A DNA stretch of 64,000 nt from contig NZ_JAJTWT010000005.1 of NCBI RefSeq assembly GCF_021353235.1, positions 124,001 through 188,000 on the forward strand. The letters run 5' to 3'. The stretch is from Pelomonas caseinilytica (lineage in GTDB: Bacteria; Pseudomonadota; Gammaproteobacteria; Burkholderiales; Burkholderiaceae_C). A program made the position numbers and the translations under genes. The notes under the pieces are model-generated. The model was not told the origin of the DNA. It searched no databases and saw nothing but the letters and a program-made list of their open reading frames with translations. Of this stretch, positions 42,958 through 52,165 are shown one piece after another (position 1 is the stretch's first letter; every line of letters begins with the position of its first letter).

Positions 42958-44781
42958 TCAGCCCGTTACGGGGCGAGACCTGACGTTTGCGGCGCGCTGC
43001 AGCCAGGTCTCGACGGCGATGCAGGTATGGACTTCGGTCACGTAGGCGTCGCTCGTCGATGGGCGCCCAGCCAGCGTCGCTTCGACGCGGGGCCGGTCCA
43101 GCAAGGCCCTTCGTGCCAACTCTCCATCCAGCAACAGATGCCGGGCGAGGGGCAGGCTGCGCTGGAGGACCGATGTGACATGCTCTTCCGTGCCGCCTTT
43201 GGAACGGCGGACGGCGATTTCGGGCGGCAGGCGATCCGCAAACGATTCGCGGGCCAGCCCTCGGCCGCGCCCCCCGCAGGTGAGGAGGTAAGTGGGCAGG
43301 GCAAGGCTCAGCTCCAGCAGCGGCTGCGACATGAGCGGGTGGACGAGCTCGGGCGATGTCGCGGCGGCGAAGGGGTTGTAGTAGTCGAACGGAGAGATCA
43401 ATGCGCGCAGCTGGGCAAGTTTTCCGATGGGCAGATCGAATGCCTCCAGCAGGCCCGGATGGATGAAGCGCTGCGCACGCTCAAGGGTCGCCTCGATCAC
43501 GCTGCGAGGCACCAGGGTCACGTATTGGCCGGCGCCCGCCATCGGATCGTGTGTCGCGAATCGGTCCCGGAACGCGAGGCACAGGCTTTTCCAGAAAGAC
43601 ACCTCGCCCAACCGAGCGGCGTCGAGCACGGCTGCCGGGAAACCTCGATCGACCCCGCGCAGCTGCAGGTAGTCGGCGGCGGTCCAGGTGCAGCGGACTT
43701 CTTCGAAAAGCTGATCTCCACCGGCCCCGGTAAAGATGACTGGCGCCTCATGAGCGCGCGCCACTTCCGCATCCATCCGGTCCGAGCCCATGCGGCCGAT
43801 ATAGCTGCCCGGCGCCGGTGTGAGCGCGGGATTCATCACCTCACCGAGGTGGAAGCCAATGTCTCTCTGTCTCTCGACCAAGGGACATCCGACGCGTGTG
43901 GCAGCCAGTCGAGCGTAGCGACGCTCGTCGCTGTCCGATCCGGGCGAGAAGTAGTTGAGACACAGGACGCTGGCCGTGGGCGCAGGACTGAATAGGCAGC
44001 CGAGCAGGATGGCGGAATCGACGCCTCCGGAGAGGCGGAGCACGATGTTGTCGTAGCAGGCCATCCATGACCGTATGCACTGCGTCGTGACGTCGCGCTG
44101 CATCCGAGCTGCAAGGTCAAGGTCTGGATCCACAGGGCGGCGGGCGACATCGATGGCCCGCCAAAGCGGCCGCGCCGGCGTCGGGCCTGTCGAAAGCACG
44201 GTCAGCTCACCGGGCAGCACCTGGCTCACTCCGTCCAGGGCCGTCTCCCGCCCACCAAGGCGGCCGAAGACGAGCACTGCGGCGACCGCGTCCCAGTTGA
44301 TCGCTGGCCGCGCGATCCCCATCAGGTCGATCAGATCCTCCAGCCAAGAGAAGGCGATGGAGAGGCCTTCCAGCTCCAGGCGATAGCAGGGAAGAGTTCC
44401 CGTGGGATCCCTGAGCACCCGAGCTTCGCCGGTCCAGGATGGGAGGAAGGCGATCCACCGACCCCAGAAGTGATCGATCAGGGCTTGGCCGTCCGACCGG
44501 ACGATGCGATCGGCCTCCTGATCGGTCAGCTCGATGTCGCAGGAATGTGGTGTGGAGGTCTCGTGCCGACGGAACAGCCGTCCGAGAACCAAGCCACCGC
44601 CGGACGGCAGCAAGTAGCTGTCATTCACGCCTCGGCGGTTGCCAGTGATGTAGACCTTGAGCCCGGCCGAAGAAAAGGCCCCGCGCCAACCGGCGGCCTT
44701 GAGCCGGTCGGCCAATCGTGAAGCCAGTTCGGTGGGCACTTCGCATGAAGGTGCCCAGCTGAAGCCGATGTAGCGGAACAT
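42958..44781 (-). CDS. lasso peptide cyclase (asparagine synthetase-like C protein)
   Basis: 607 residues. An N-terminal glutaminase-like domain without the catalytic Cys is followed by the synthetase domain with the ATP pyrophosphatase loop RLSGGVDSA at about 250-258 and TGAGGDQLFEEV further on. It adenylates the ring Glu side chain of the core and joins it to the Gly1 amine. It lies 6 bp after the B gene. The length is usual for proteobacterial C proteins (about 550-620). Confidence 0.93.
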   Translation of the reverse strand: MFRYIGFSWAPSCEVPTELASRLADRLKAAGWRGAFSSAGLKVYITGNRRGVNDSYLLPSGGGLVLGRLFRRHETSTPHSCDIELTDQEADRIVRSDGQALIDHFWGRWIAFLPSWTGEARVLRDPTGTLPCYRLELEGLSIAFSWLEDLIDLMGIARPAINWDAVAAVLVFGRLGGRETALDGVSQVLPGELTVLSTGPTPARPLWRAIDVARRPVDPDLDLAARMQRDVTTQCIRSWMACYDNIVLRLSGGVDSAILLGCLFSPAPTASVLCLNYFSPGSDSDERRYARLAATRVGCPLVERQRDIGFHLGEVMNPALTPAPGSYIGRMGSDRMDAEVARAHEAPVIFTGAGGDQLFEEVRCTWTAADYLQLRGVDRGFPAAVLDAARLGEVSFWKSLCLAFRDRFATHDPMAGAGQYVTLVPRSVIEATLERAQRFIHPGLLEAFDLPIGKLAQLRALISPFDYYNPFAAATSPELVHPLMSQPLLELSLALPTYLLTCGGRGRGLARESFADRLPPEIAVRRSKGGTEEHVTSVLQRSLPLARHLLLDGELARRALLDRPRVEATLAGRPSTSDAYVTEVHTCIAVETWLQRAANVRSRPVTG

Positions 44782-44787
44782 CGCCGG

Positions 44788-45519
44788 CTAGACGACGAGT
44801 ATGGGCGTGAAGCCCCGCACGTGCTCGTGCATGTCATTGAGCACCAGGGTGCCGGCCTGCACCCAGGAGTGCGCGGCAAATGGCCGCATCCTCACGCCGA
44901 TCACCCATTGCGGATGCAGTTGTTCGGCAGCCAGAAACCGCACCAGGGTTAATGAGTCGTGCAGGCACTCGTCTCGCGAGCTCATCACCAGGGGCCTCGT
45001 CCGCAGGTACCAACGGGCGGCATCGCGAAGCGCCTCCGCGGGGAGTCGGTCGTCATCCCTGTGGCGGAGGGGGCGCATGGAGGCGACGGTTTGGGTGATC
45101 GTCGCCAAGCTGCGGTGCTTGAGCCAGCCTGACGCGATGAACGACGAACGGGCCAGGTTGGCAATGCGGCGCCATTGAAGCGCCGACGAGATCGAGGCGC
45201 TGGCGTCGTAGACGCTCGCATCAGGCAGCATGTAGGCTGCGTTCACTGACGCTGGTGTCGCTGCGCAAGCCAGCAGACCCTGACGGCGCAGGTCATCGAC
45301 CCGTCGTTCGACCTCGGAGTCTGGGTCGCTGGGAAGGCCGGTCGACGGTCTGGCGGGCCAGCCGCCAACCGCGCGGGACAGTGCGCAGACCAAGGGCCCG
45401 CCTACCCCGATGTAGCGGCCCCGCTCCAGATCCAGCAGGACCACCACTCCATCGACGAGGCAAGCGCGGACATGATCGGCGAGGCGATATTCCGGGAGGG
45501 GCGATGCTTGCGTCGGCAT
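44788..45519 (-). CDS. lasso peptide leader peptidase, fused RRE and transglutaminase-like (B protein)
   Basis: 243 residues. Residues ~8-85 form a PqqD-like RiPP recognition element that binds the leader; residues ~105-243 are a transglutaminase-like Cys protease with Cys185 (SRDECLHDSLT), His217 (FAAHSWVQ) and Asp229 (LVLNDMHEH). It binds the precursor and removes the leader. Fused B1-B2 is the proteobacterial form. I chose the ATG at 45519, which has AGGA seven bases ahead; the frame opens at 45558 but without such a site. Confidence 0.93.
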   Translation of the reverse strand: MPTQASPLPEYRLADHVRACLVDGVVVLLDLERGRYIGVGGPLVCALSRAVGGWPARPSTGLPSDPDSEVERRVDDLRRQGLLACAATPASVNAAYMLPDASVYDASASISSALQWRRIANLARSSFIASGWLKHRSLATITQTVASMRPLRHRDDDRLPAEALRDAARWYLRTRPLVMSSRDECLHDSLTLVRFLAAEQLHPQWVIGVRMRPFAAHSWVQAGTLVLNDMHEHVRGFTPILVV

Positions 45520-45573
45520 GGTGATCCTGATGGGCGTGCGCCATAGAGGCGCACGCAAAGTCGCGTCAAGAAA

Positions 45574-45693
45574 TCAGATCTCCTTGAAGAGCGCGACTTG
45601 GTTCTCTTCGGGCTTGGGCAGGTCGGGCCGACCCTTGGTCTCTTCCTTGGCGTCGCCCAGGTCGACCAGCTCCAGTTGCGGTGCTTCGTTCAT
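45574..45693 (-). CDS. lasso peptide precursor (A)
   Basis: 39 residues from an ATG with AAGGAG seven bases ahead. The leader is 20 residues (ends EETK) with the required Thr at position -2. The core is then GRPDLPKPEENQVALFKEI: Gly1, and Glu9 as the only acid at ring position 7-9, giving a nine-residue macrolactam. Calculated monoisotopic mass of the lasso form is about 2161.15 Da (my sum). The longer frame from 45768 would add 25 residues that are not leader-like. It lies 54 bp before the B gene. Core assignment is inferred from the family rule; the sequence itself is unambiguous. Confidence 0.92.
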   Translation of the reverse strand: MNEAPQLELVDLGDAKEETKGRPDLPKPEENQVALFKEI

Positions 45694-45724
45694 GACGTTC
45701 TCCTTCAGGTTGCGTGCTTGTGAA

Positions 45725-45737
45725 ATGCCTTCGGCAT
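45725..45737 (-). promoter_or_regulatory. small hairpin in the precursor leader mRNA
   Basis: ATGCC-TTC-GGCAT, a perfect 5-bp stem with a 3-base loop, 32-44 bases upstream of the precursor ATG. It may stabilise the abundant precursor message or be incidental. Confidence 0.25.
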
Positions 45738-46106
45738 CGGCTTCAGGCAACGAAAAGATAGACGGCACTCTGAGGGCCGAACAAACTCAAAGGCCGCTGA
45801 AACGCGGCGTTCGGCCACGGGCCATCCCCTGCTGGAGAGTGCCGCCGGCACGTCTGCGCGCCACGACTCAGGTGGCCGCATCGCCGCGTACGTTCGGCGG
45901 ACCGGTCGGCTGAAGCCCCGGCATCTGCTGACGCGGCATGCGAGCTGGTCGATCCGCTGTCGAGCAGCCGCTGTCGGCAGGTACGCACGCGCCTACGCAG
46001 ATGCGCACGCGCGCGTGGACCTGTGGCAACGAGGCGGCCACCGAACGATTGGGGAGGTGGTCAGTCGAGGCGCTGAGGTTTTTCCGTCCAGAAACGTCAT
46101 GGAGTT
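45738..46106. other. intergenic region between precursor and RAYT-like gene
   Basis: About 370 bp between divergent genes. It should hold the lasso biosynthetic promoter on the minus strand. I could not fix a -35/-10 or ECF-type promoter by eye. No gene or repeat is evident. Confidence 0.4.
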
Positions 46107-47084
46107 ATGGAGTACTCCATTCCAAGAAGTGCATCGACATGGCACATCTGCTGGCAGGCCGCGACGGGGCGCGACCTCGTTGCGGATTCCAGACTGGTCG
46201 GGCGCGTCCGTGAGCGGCTGCTGAACGCGCATCGCGCCGAAGGGCGGCAGTTGCTGCACTACTTGATGATGCCGACTGAGATCCATCTCCTGTCGTGCCT
46301 GCCGGTCGGACAGAGTCCGCCGGCCATCGTCCGGGCTATCGCCGCCGTCGTGTCCCGCTGGGTGCGGGAGACGCAGCCCGTGAGGGGACCCGTCTTCGCC
46401 GCGCGCTACCGCGCGCACGAGATCCGGTCCGATTCAGAGCTCGAGCGTGAGATTCGAATGCTGGCCTGGAGGCCGGTGCAAATCGGGCTATGCGTGACGC
46501 CCGTCCACTACACGCACGCCTCCCTGCGGACGACGCTGGGCCTCAACCGCGCGCAGGGATTCGACTCGAGGGCACTGCTCGGGCTGTTTGGCGCAACGGT
46601 GCCCGAGGCACGCAAGGGCCTGCGCGGGGTGGTACGGCGCCGGCCCGGCGAGGCGGAGTGGCGAGAGTGGGAGTTGAACCACGGATTGACGCTCGCCGTG
46701 GGGTCCATAGGACCGAGCTTCGGTATGGCACGCGAGGTGAAGGGCGATGCAGCCATTCTGGTGGCAGCGGCAGATTCAAGAGACATCGACGGTGGCTTGA
46801 AGTTGTTGGAACGATGGGTCGCCGTAAGGCTCGGTTTGGATGCCGACCAAGATCTGTCATCACTGGCCGGCCCGCAAGGTGCCCGAGCCAGGGCGTTGGT
46901 GGGTGGGCTCGCCGTGCGTATGGACTTATGTCCTGCGGCGGCGGTCGCCCGGCACTTCAAGCGCGCGAAGGCGACGTTGTGCGAACAAATGACGGCGTCT
47001 CGCCTGAGGGAAGACGATCGCCGGCTGATCGCGACGCCAATTCAACTGGTCTTGGACGAGCTCGCGGCATTGAACCGGTTCTGA
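46107..47084 (+). CDS. RAYT/Y1 transposase-derived protein, catalytically dead
   Basis: 325 residues. The N-terminal ~150 residues follow the REP-associated tyrosine transposase plan: a long helix (VRERLLNAHRAEGRQLL), then HYLMMPTEIHLL where active enzymes have LMPNHVHL, then FAARYRAHEIRSDSELEREIRML and RPVQIGLCV where they have YxxxNPVRAGLV. The first His of the HUH pair reads Glu and the catalytic Tyr is missing. The C-terminal ~140 residues end in a helix-turn-helix (ARALVGGLAVRM, VARHFKRAKATLCEQMTASR). The frame is intact. It lies divergent from the lasso precursor, so a DNA-binding regulator is plausible. Function is not known. Confidence 0.62.
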   Translation: MEYSIPRSASTWHICWQAATGRDLVADSRLVGRVRERLLNAHRAEGRQLLHYLMMPTEIHLLSCLPVGQSPPAIVRAIAAVVSRWVRETQPVRGPVFAARYRAHEIRSDSELEREIRMLAWRPVQIGLCVTPVHYTHASLRTTLGLNRAQGFDSRALLGLFGATVPEARKGLRGVVRRRPGEAEWREWELNHGLTLAVGSIGPSFGMAREVKGDAAILVAAADSRDIDGGLKLLERWVAVRLGLDADQDLSSLAGPQGARARALVGGLAVRMDLCPAAAVARHFKRAKATLCEQMTASRLREDDRRLIATPIQLVLDELAALNRF

Positions 47085-47200
47085 GAATCCGGTCGCAGCG
47101 TGGAGGGGGCGCCGGCATAGGGACTCACGGCGATGGCAGGGGGTCGGCTCAGCCAGGTCCTGGGCAACGCAGGCCGAGGAAGCTGACCTCCTGCTGGTCG

Positions 47201-49534
47201 TCAAGCCGCCGCGCCGGTTGACGCACCGGCCTGACGCCGCCGCATGCCGTGGATGAGCGGCAGCAGGCCCACGAGCCAGAGTGCCGGCGTTGCAGGCTCC
47301 GGCACGGCACTGATGCTCAGCTCTCCGCTCGAATACAGCTTCGACGTGTCCCACTTCAATCCGGCGGCCAGCGGCGCGCCAGACAGGTCGATCTGTGAAA
47401 AGCTGCCTTCGCTGCGGCCCCAGTCGAACAGGTCGAAGCGCTGGCCCGCCTGCCCCGCGAAGTGGTTCCACCACACCACCTTGAGCACGCCACCGAAGCC
47501 GAGCGTGCCGGCGACCTCGTACTTGTCGAAGCCGGAACCCGGAGCCAGGCCGCCGATCTCGGCGAGATACACGTTGCCGCTGCCGAAGGCCACGTCGCCG
47601 CTGTCCACGCCGAGGCCGGGCGAAGCGCCCACCGACAGGCCGCCCTCGTAGAACTTGGACCCGGTGCCGGAGAAGATGGCGCCCGTGCGTTGAAGCACCT
47701 GGCCGAAGAAGACGGCGGTGCTGCCGCTGGACACGCGCAGTTCCCCGCCGGACCTGACATCCACGGTGTCGTAGAACGTCGTGTCGCTGTTGCCCGACAG
47801 GGCGATGCGCCCACCGGAGACCGTCGTGACTGCCCCGTGCACGTCCGAGGTTCCGAAGGTCACATCGATCTGGCCTGCGTTGTTCGCACCGCCGGACAAG
47901 CGAAGCTGCCCGTTCTTCAGGAAGATCCGGCCGCTGGCGGCGTTGTCGAGCTGACCGCCGAACTCCAGCACGCCGCCATCGGCGGCTTCCATCGTGCCGG
48001 CGTTGCGATGCGAGGCGCCGGTGATCTGCAGCGCCTGGCCCGCGCCGCTGCGCACCATCCCGCTGGCGGTGTTGTCCAGGCTGGCGTTGAGATGGCCGTC
48101 GCCCTCGACCAGCCCGGCGTTGGAGAAGCTGCCGGTGACGCTGAGGTTATCGGCGCGCACCGTGCCCCGGTTGACCAGGTCGCCGCGGATCGTGCCGTCG
48201 CCGGCAAGCGTGCCTGTGGCCTGCACGGTGACGCCGCCGGTGGCTGTCAATTGCGCGCCGTACTGCAGGAGCAGTTGCGGCCGGCCGCTGCCACCGGCGG
48301 CGCTGCCCAGGCTCAGACTCTTGACCGCTGTGTCGGTGCTGGCCTGGATGGTCTGGCGCCCTGCCGGTGCGACCACCGCATCGAGGAAGCGGCTCGGCGC
48401 GAAGCCCTGTTCCCAGTTCGCCCCATCGGCAAAGCTGCCGCCCGCGCCGCCCGTCAGCCAGGCGATCGAGCCGGTCGGGGTCAGCAGCACGGCGTGGGCC
48501 TGGCCCGTCGTCATGCGCGCCGTGGCGGCGATCTGGCCGGCGTCGTTGATGCCGTTGGCCCGGGTGACCGTGGCGCCGCTGCCTGCAGGCAGCAGGGCGT
48601 TGAGGTCGGTGATGCCGCCTTGGGCGGTGGCCAGGAAGCCGCGGCTCTCGCCACTGACCGTGCTGGAAGTGCCGACCACCTGCCCGGCCGCATTGATTCC
48701 GTAGCCCTGGCTGGAGGCGCCGCCGAGGGTGCCCAGGTCCTGAATGGCGCCGGAGCGCCACAGGACGGCGTGGAGATTGCCATTGGCGGCATACGAGGAG
48801 CCCGCCACCAGCCCCGTGGCGTTGATCGCATAGCCGACGCTGCCGTTGCCCGCCAGGCTGCCCAGGTCCTGCATGGCGCCGGTCTGCCACAGGAAGGCAT
48901 GAGTGGTGTTGGCGCTGGTGTCGGAATCACCCACCACCTGGCCGGCAGCGTTGATGGCGCGGGCGGTGCTGTAGATGCCGCCCAGCGAGCCCAGGTCCTG
49001 CATGTTGCCTGTCTGCCATAGGAAAGGATGCTGCCGGGCGTCGCCGCGGATGTCGGAGTAGCCCACGACCTGGCCGTTGGCATTGATGCCGAAGGCGGAG
49101 CTGTAGGTGCCTCCCACGGTGCCCAGGTCCTGCAGGTTGCCGGCCTGCCACAGGAAGGCGTGTCCGGCATTGCCGCCCGTGTCGGAATAACCCACCACCT
49201 GCCCGGCGTCGTTGATGCCGTTCGCGTAGCTGAGACTGCCGCCCAGCGTGCCCAGGTCCCGCATGCCACCGGCCTGCCACAGCACGGCATGTCGAGCGGC
49301 ATCTCCTCGGGTCGTGGACGAGCCCACGACGTCTCCGGCCGCGTTGATGCCAGCAGCGCCGCTGTTCGAGCCGCCCAGCGTGCCCAGGTCGGTGACGGTG
49401 AACCGCACCGCCGCACCGGCTGGCAAGGAGCCTAGGAGCGCCGGGAGGGCGAGCAGCGGGCCGCACAGCGTGCGCAGCAAGGCCTGTGGGTGGCGTGCGC
49501 GCAGGCGGCGCGCGAAGGAGGGTTTGCGTTTCAT
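47201..49534 (-). CDS. HAF-repeat PEP-CTERM surface protein
   Basis: 777 residues. After a signal peptide ending AGAA come about seven HAF repeats of ~42-44 residues from residue 49 to ~340, each with DLGxLGG, GINAxGQVVG and HAFLWQxG. A beta-helix-like region of Gly/Ala/Asn-rich sequence follows (~370-620), then a jelly-roll-like domain, then a PEP-CTERM tail (VPEPATPALWLVG, GMRRRQ). Probably a secreted, exosortase-processed matrix protein. DNA repeats here mirror the protein repeats. No adhesin or enzyme motif is seen. Confidence 0.88.
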   Translation of the reverse strand: MKRKPSFARRLRARHPQALLRTLCGPLLALPALLGSLPAGAAVRFTVTDLGTLGGSNSGAAGINAAGDVVGSSTTRGDAARHAVLWQAGGMRDLGTLGGSLSYANGINDAGQVVGYSDTGGNAGHAFLWQAGNLQDLGTVGGTYSSAFGINANGQVVGYSDIRGDARQHPFLWQTGNMQDLGSLGGIYSTARAINAAGQVVGDSDTSANTTHAFLWQTGAMQDLGSLAGNGSVGYAINATGLVAGSSYAANGNLHAVLWRSGAIQDLGTLGGASSQGYGINAAGQVVGTSSTVSGESRGFLATAQGGITDLNALLPAGSGATVTRANGINDAGQIAATARMTTGQAHAVLLTPTGSIAWLTGGAGGSFADGANWEQGFAPSRFLDAVVAPAGRQTIQASTDTAVKSLSLGSAAGGSGRPQLLLQYGAQLTATGGVTVQATGTLAGDGTIRGDLVNRGTVRADNLSVTGSFSNAGLVEGDGHLNASLDNTASGMVRSGAGQALQITGASHRNAGTMEAADGGVLEFGGQLDNAASGRIFLKNGQLRLSGGANNAGQIDVTFGTSDVHGAVTTVSGGRIALSGNSDTTFYDTVDVRSGGELRVSSGSTAVFFGQVLQRTGAIFSGTGSKFYEGGLSVGASPGLGVDSGDVAFGSGNVYLAEIGGLAPGSGFDKYEVAGTLGFGGVLKVVWWNHFAGQAGQRFDLFDWGRSEGSFSQIDLSGAPLAAGLKWDTSKLYSSGELSISAVPEPATPALWLVGLLPLIHGMRRRQAGASTGAAA

Positions 49535-49771
49535 GAGGGTCCTCTGCGGCGGTGGTTGATTCGCAAGAGGAGGTACGAGAAGCCGTGCTGCGGCCGGACA
49601 CGAAAAATCCCGACGGTCACCGCATCCCTAGGTCGAAGCCCACCCCCCTGTCCCTGCGCCGCACGTTCCGTCGTTCAAGCCAGCGTGAATGCCGCCGTCG
49701 CACCTTCGGGTTCCCCAATCTGGCGCCCGGGCATCCCCGGCACCTGCCAATCTTGAAAGCCAAGGACTTGA

Positions 49772-50308
49772 ATGGACTCCACGCTGGTCTCAGGGCTCAC
49801 CGGTTTCGCCACCGCGGTGGTGGGCACCTTCCTCAGCCATCGGTTCGTGCAGCAGCGGGCCTTCAAGGAATTCGCGGAGCGCTACCGCAACAGGCTGTTC
49901 GACAAGCAGCTCGCCGCCTATGAGGCGTTGTGGGTCAGCCTGCGCAGGTCGTCGATCTATTTCAGCGACGAGACCGTCTTCGTCCGCCAGCGCGGCGAAG
50001 TGTTCTTCAGCGGCCAGAACGCGACGAAGATGGCGATCGAGCTGACCGACGTCTTCTTCACGGAGCATGGCCTGTACCTGTCCAAGAGCACGCGCAAGGC
50101 GCTCTTCGACGCAAGAAGGGCGCTGCAGAAGGCATCCTCACAATATGAAGGGGGCGATCCGCTGGTTCGGATTCCCAGGGAGCAGTTCAACGAAGTCAGC
50201 GCAGCGCTCAAGGAACTGGTTCAAGCCACCCGGCGCGATGTCGGCCTGCGCGCACTGCGATTCAACGCTGCGGAAATCGGGATTCCAGAGGAGCAGGCCG
50301 AGAAGTGA
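49772..50308 (+). CDS. membrane-anchored protein of unknown function
   Basis: 178 residues. One N-terminal membrane helix (about 4-22, LVSGLTGFATAVVGTFLSH), then a charged, helical cytoplasmic or periplasmic domain with many Arg/Lys/Glu. AAGGAC lies seven bases ahead of the ATG. I do not recognise the family. Flanked by a PEP-CTERM gene and, in convergence, the SLAC1-type gene 63 bp away. Confidence 0.75.
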   Translation: MDSTLVSGLTGFATAVVGTFLSHRFVQQRAFKEFAERYRNRLFDKQLAAYEALWVSLRRSSIYFSDETVFVRQRGEVFFSGQNATKMAIELTDVFFTEHGLYLSKSTRKALFDARRALQKASSQYEGGDPLVRIPREQFNEVSAALKELVQATRRDVGLRALRFNAAEIGIPEEQAEK

Positions 50309-50371
50309 GGTTCCGCCCGCGGCCTTGCCGGCCAAAGTTGCGGCTGACTTCCCGGGCGTGCCGGGAACTCC

Positions 50372-51373
50372 TCAAGGCGCCACGCCGTCCTCACGTACGT
50401 CGATGGCCAGCGACGGCGAGACCGCGGCCTTGGGCAGCAGCTTTCCCTTGAGCGCCGCCACCACGGTGAAGGCGAAGATCCCCAGCACCACCGCGTTCGC
50501 CATCACGAACAGCACCGGCGCCAGCGCCGCGAAGACGCGGTCGTCGCCCCGGGCGGCGAAGCGCAGGGTCGCCGAGGCGATGGCCGTGGCGCCAAAGGTG
50601 AAGGCCCAGTAGCCCGGCGTGAAGGGCTGGCGCAGCCAGGGCATGAGGCGCAGCACGATGAGGCCCTGGACGATGGCATAGCCGAGCAGCATGTGGGCGA
50701 CCAGGTCCGGCGGTCCGGTGGTGATGCTGCTGTAGGCCAGCAGGGCGACGGCGGGCGGTGCGGGCTGGATGCCGAGCGTGGCGCGCAGCGGCAGCGGCAT
50801 CTCCTCGCCGTTGAACAGGCGGCCCACGATGACCGATTCCAGCGCCAGCCAGGCGAGCACGCCTGCGCCGAAGAACAGCTGGCCCAGCTCCGGCAGTCCC
50901 AAGGCGCCCGCGGCCATGGCCGACACGAGGTTGGCGGCGACGGTCGGCAGGTAGAGCACCGGCGTGGTCGCGCCCACCGGGCGGGTGCCCCGCCACAGGC
51001 CGCCATGACGCCAGGCGCCGAACACCAGCGACACGGCCGAGCCCAGCACGCACAGCGCCACGGCCAGGGGCCTGGCATGCGGCAGCACCGCGAGACCCAC
51101 CAGCATGGCCGTGACCGGCACCAGCGCGACGAAACAGCACTGGATGGGATGGGCCACCTCGGCCCGGGCTTGCGAGCCGTGGCTCAACCACTTGTTCGCA
51201 TACAGCGCCGCCAGGAGCAGCCACACGCCGCCCGCCACGGCCATGACGGCCTCGCCCACCCACGCCGGGGCGCCCCACAGCGCATGGGCCGCGCGCCAGT
51301 CGGTGCCGAGGCCGCACAGGCCCAGCACCATGCTGAAGAAGGAGGCCGGGACGACCCAGCGGCTGGCGTTCAT
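50372..51373 (-). CDS. SLAC1/TehA-family anion transporter
   Basis: 333 residues with about ten hydrophobic helices and the SLAC1/TehA-like pattern (VPASFFSMVLGLCGLGTDWR, then SITTGPPDLVAHMLLGY, FTPGYWAFTFGATAIA). TehA relatives are anion channels linked to tellurite resistance or C4-dicarboxylate export. The ATG at 51373 overlaps the GDPD stop as ATGA and has AGGAGG about ten bases ahead, so it is coupled to that gene. Substrate not determinable. Confidence 0.87.
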   Translation of the reverse strand: MNASRWVVPASFFSMVLGLCGLGTDWRAAHALWGAPAWVGEAVMAVAGGVWLLLAALYANKWLSHGSQARAEVAHPIQCCFVALVPVTAMLVGLAVLPHARPLAVALCVLGSAVSLVFGAWRHGGLWRGTRPVGATTPVLYLPTVAANLVSAMAAGALGLPELGQLFFGAGVLAWLALESVIVGRLFNGEEMPLPLRATLGIQPAPPAVALLAYSSITTGPPDLVAHMLLGYAIVQGLIVLRLMPWLRQPFTPGYWAFTFGATAIASATLRFAARGDDRVFAALAPVLFVMANAVVLGIFAFTVVAALKGKLLPKAAVSPSLAIDVREDGVAP

Positions 51374-52116
51374 GGGCGACGACCCTCCTGCGGCCCGAGG
51401 CGGTCGACCGCGTCGGTGATGATGCCGTCGATACCGTCGGCGACCAGCCGCTCGGCCACGTCCGCGTCGTTGACCGTGTAGACCAGCGCCCGCCAGCCGC
51501 GGCCGTGCAGCCGCTCGATCAGGGCGCGGTCCATCAGCCGCCAGTTCGTGACGATGGCGACGACGCCCAGCGATTCGGCCACCTCCGGCCAGTCGTCCCA
51601 CAGTTCGTCGAGCAGCAGGGCGCGGGGCAGGGCGGGTTCGGCGTCGCGCGCGGCGGCCAGGGCCTCCGGCTTGAAGCTGCTCAGGAGGGGCGGCAGGGTG
51701 CCGGCCCACAGCCGTGCGGCCTCGCGGGCGACGGCAGCGCCCGTGCGGGCTTCTTCGCCGGGGCAGGGCTTGATCTCGACGTTGAGCGCGCAGCCGTTGG
51801 CCTGGCAGAAGGCGGCGATCTGGGCGAAGCGGGGCAGGGGTTCGGCGGCGTAGGCCGGGCTGTGCCAGCCGCCGGCGTCGAGCCTGGCCAGTTCCGACCA
51901 ATCCTGGGAATCCGGGGAGCCGCTGCCGCTGGTGGTGCGCTCGAGCGTGTCGTCATGCAGCAAAAAGGCTTCGCCGTCTCGGCTCAGCTTGACGTCACAT
52001 TCGAAGGCTCGGAAGCCAAAACCGGCTCCCAGCCGGAAGGCGGCGAGCGTGTTCTCCGGGGCGAGCTTGCCCGCGCCGCGGTGCGCGAGCCACAGGGGAT
52101 AGGGCCAGGGCTTCAT
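51370..52116 (-). CDS. ugpQ: glycerophosphodiester phosphodiesterase
   Basis: 248 residues of the GDPD TIM barrel: [14 protein letters not shown] (catalytic His and metal Glu), [24 protein letters not shown] (metal Glu/Asp and second His), LNVEIKP and the C-terminal [24 protein letters not shown]. It hydrolyses glycerophosphodiesters to sn-glycerol-3-phosphate. No signal peptide, so it is the cytoplasmic UgpQ type. It is divergent from the large oxidoreductase gene 49 bp away. The downstream SLAC1-type gene is coupled to it. Confidence 0.92.
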   Translation of the reverse strand: MKPWPYPLWLAHRGAGKLAPENTLAAFRLGAGFGFRAFECDVKLSRDGEAFLLHDDTLERTTSGSGSPDSQDWSELARLDAGGWHSPAYAAEPLPRFAQIAAFCQANGCALNVEIKPCPGEEARTGAAVAREAARLWAGTLPPLLSSFKPEALAAARDAEPALPRALLLDELWDDWPEVAESLGVVAIVTNWRLMDRALIERLHGRGWRALVYTVNDADVAERLVADGIDGIITDAVDRLGPQEGRRP

Positions 52117-52165
52117 CCGTCGGATTCTGAAGGGAAAACCCCCTGCGATACGATCCTTTCCCTCT

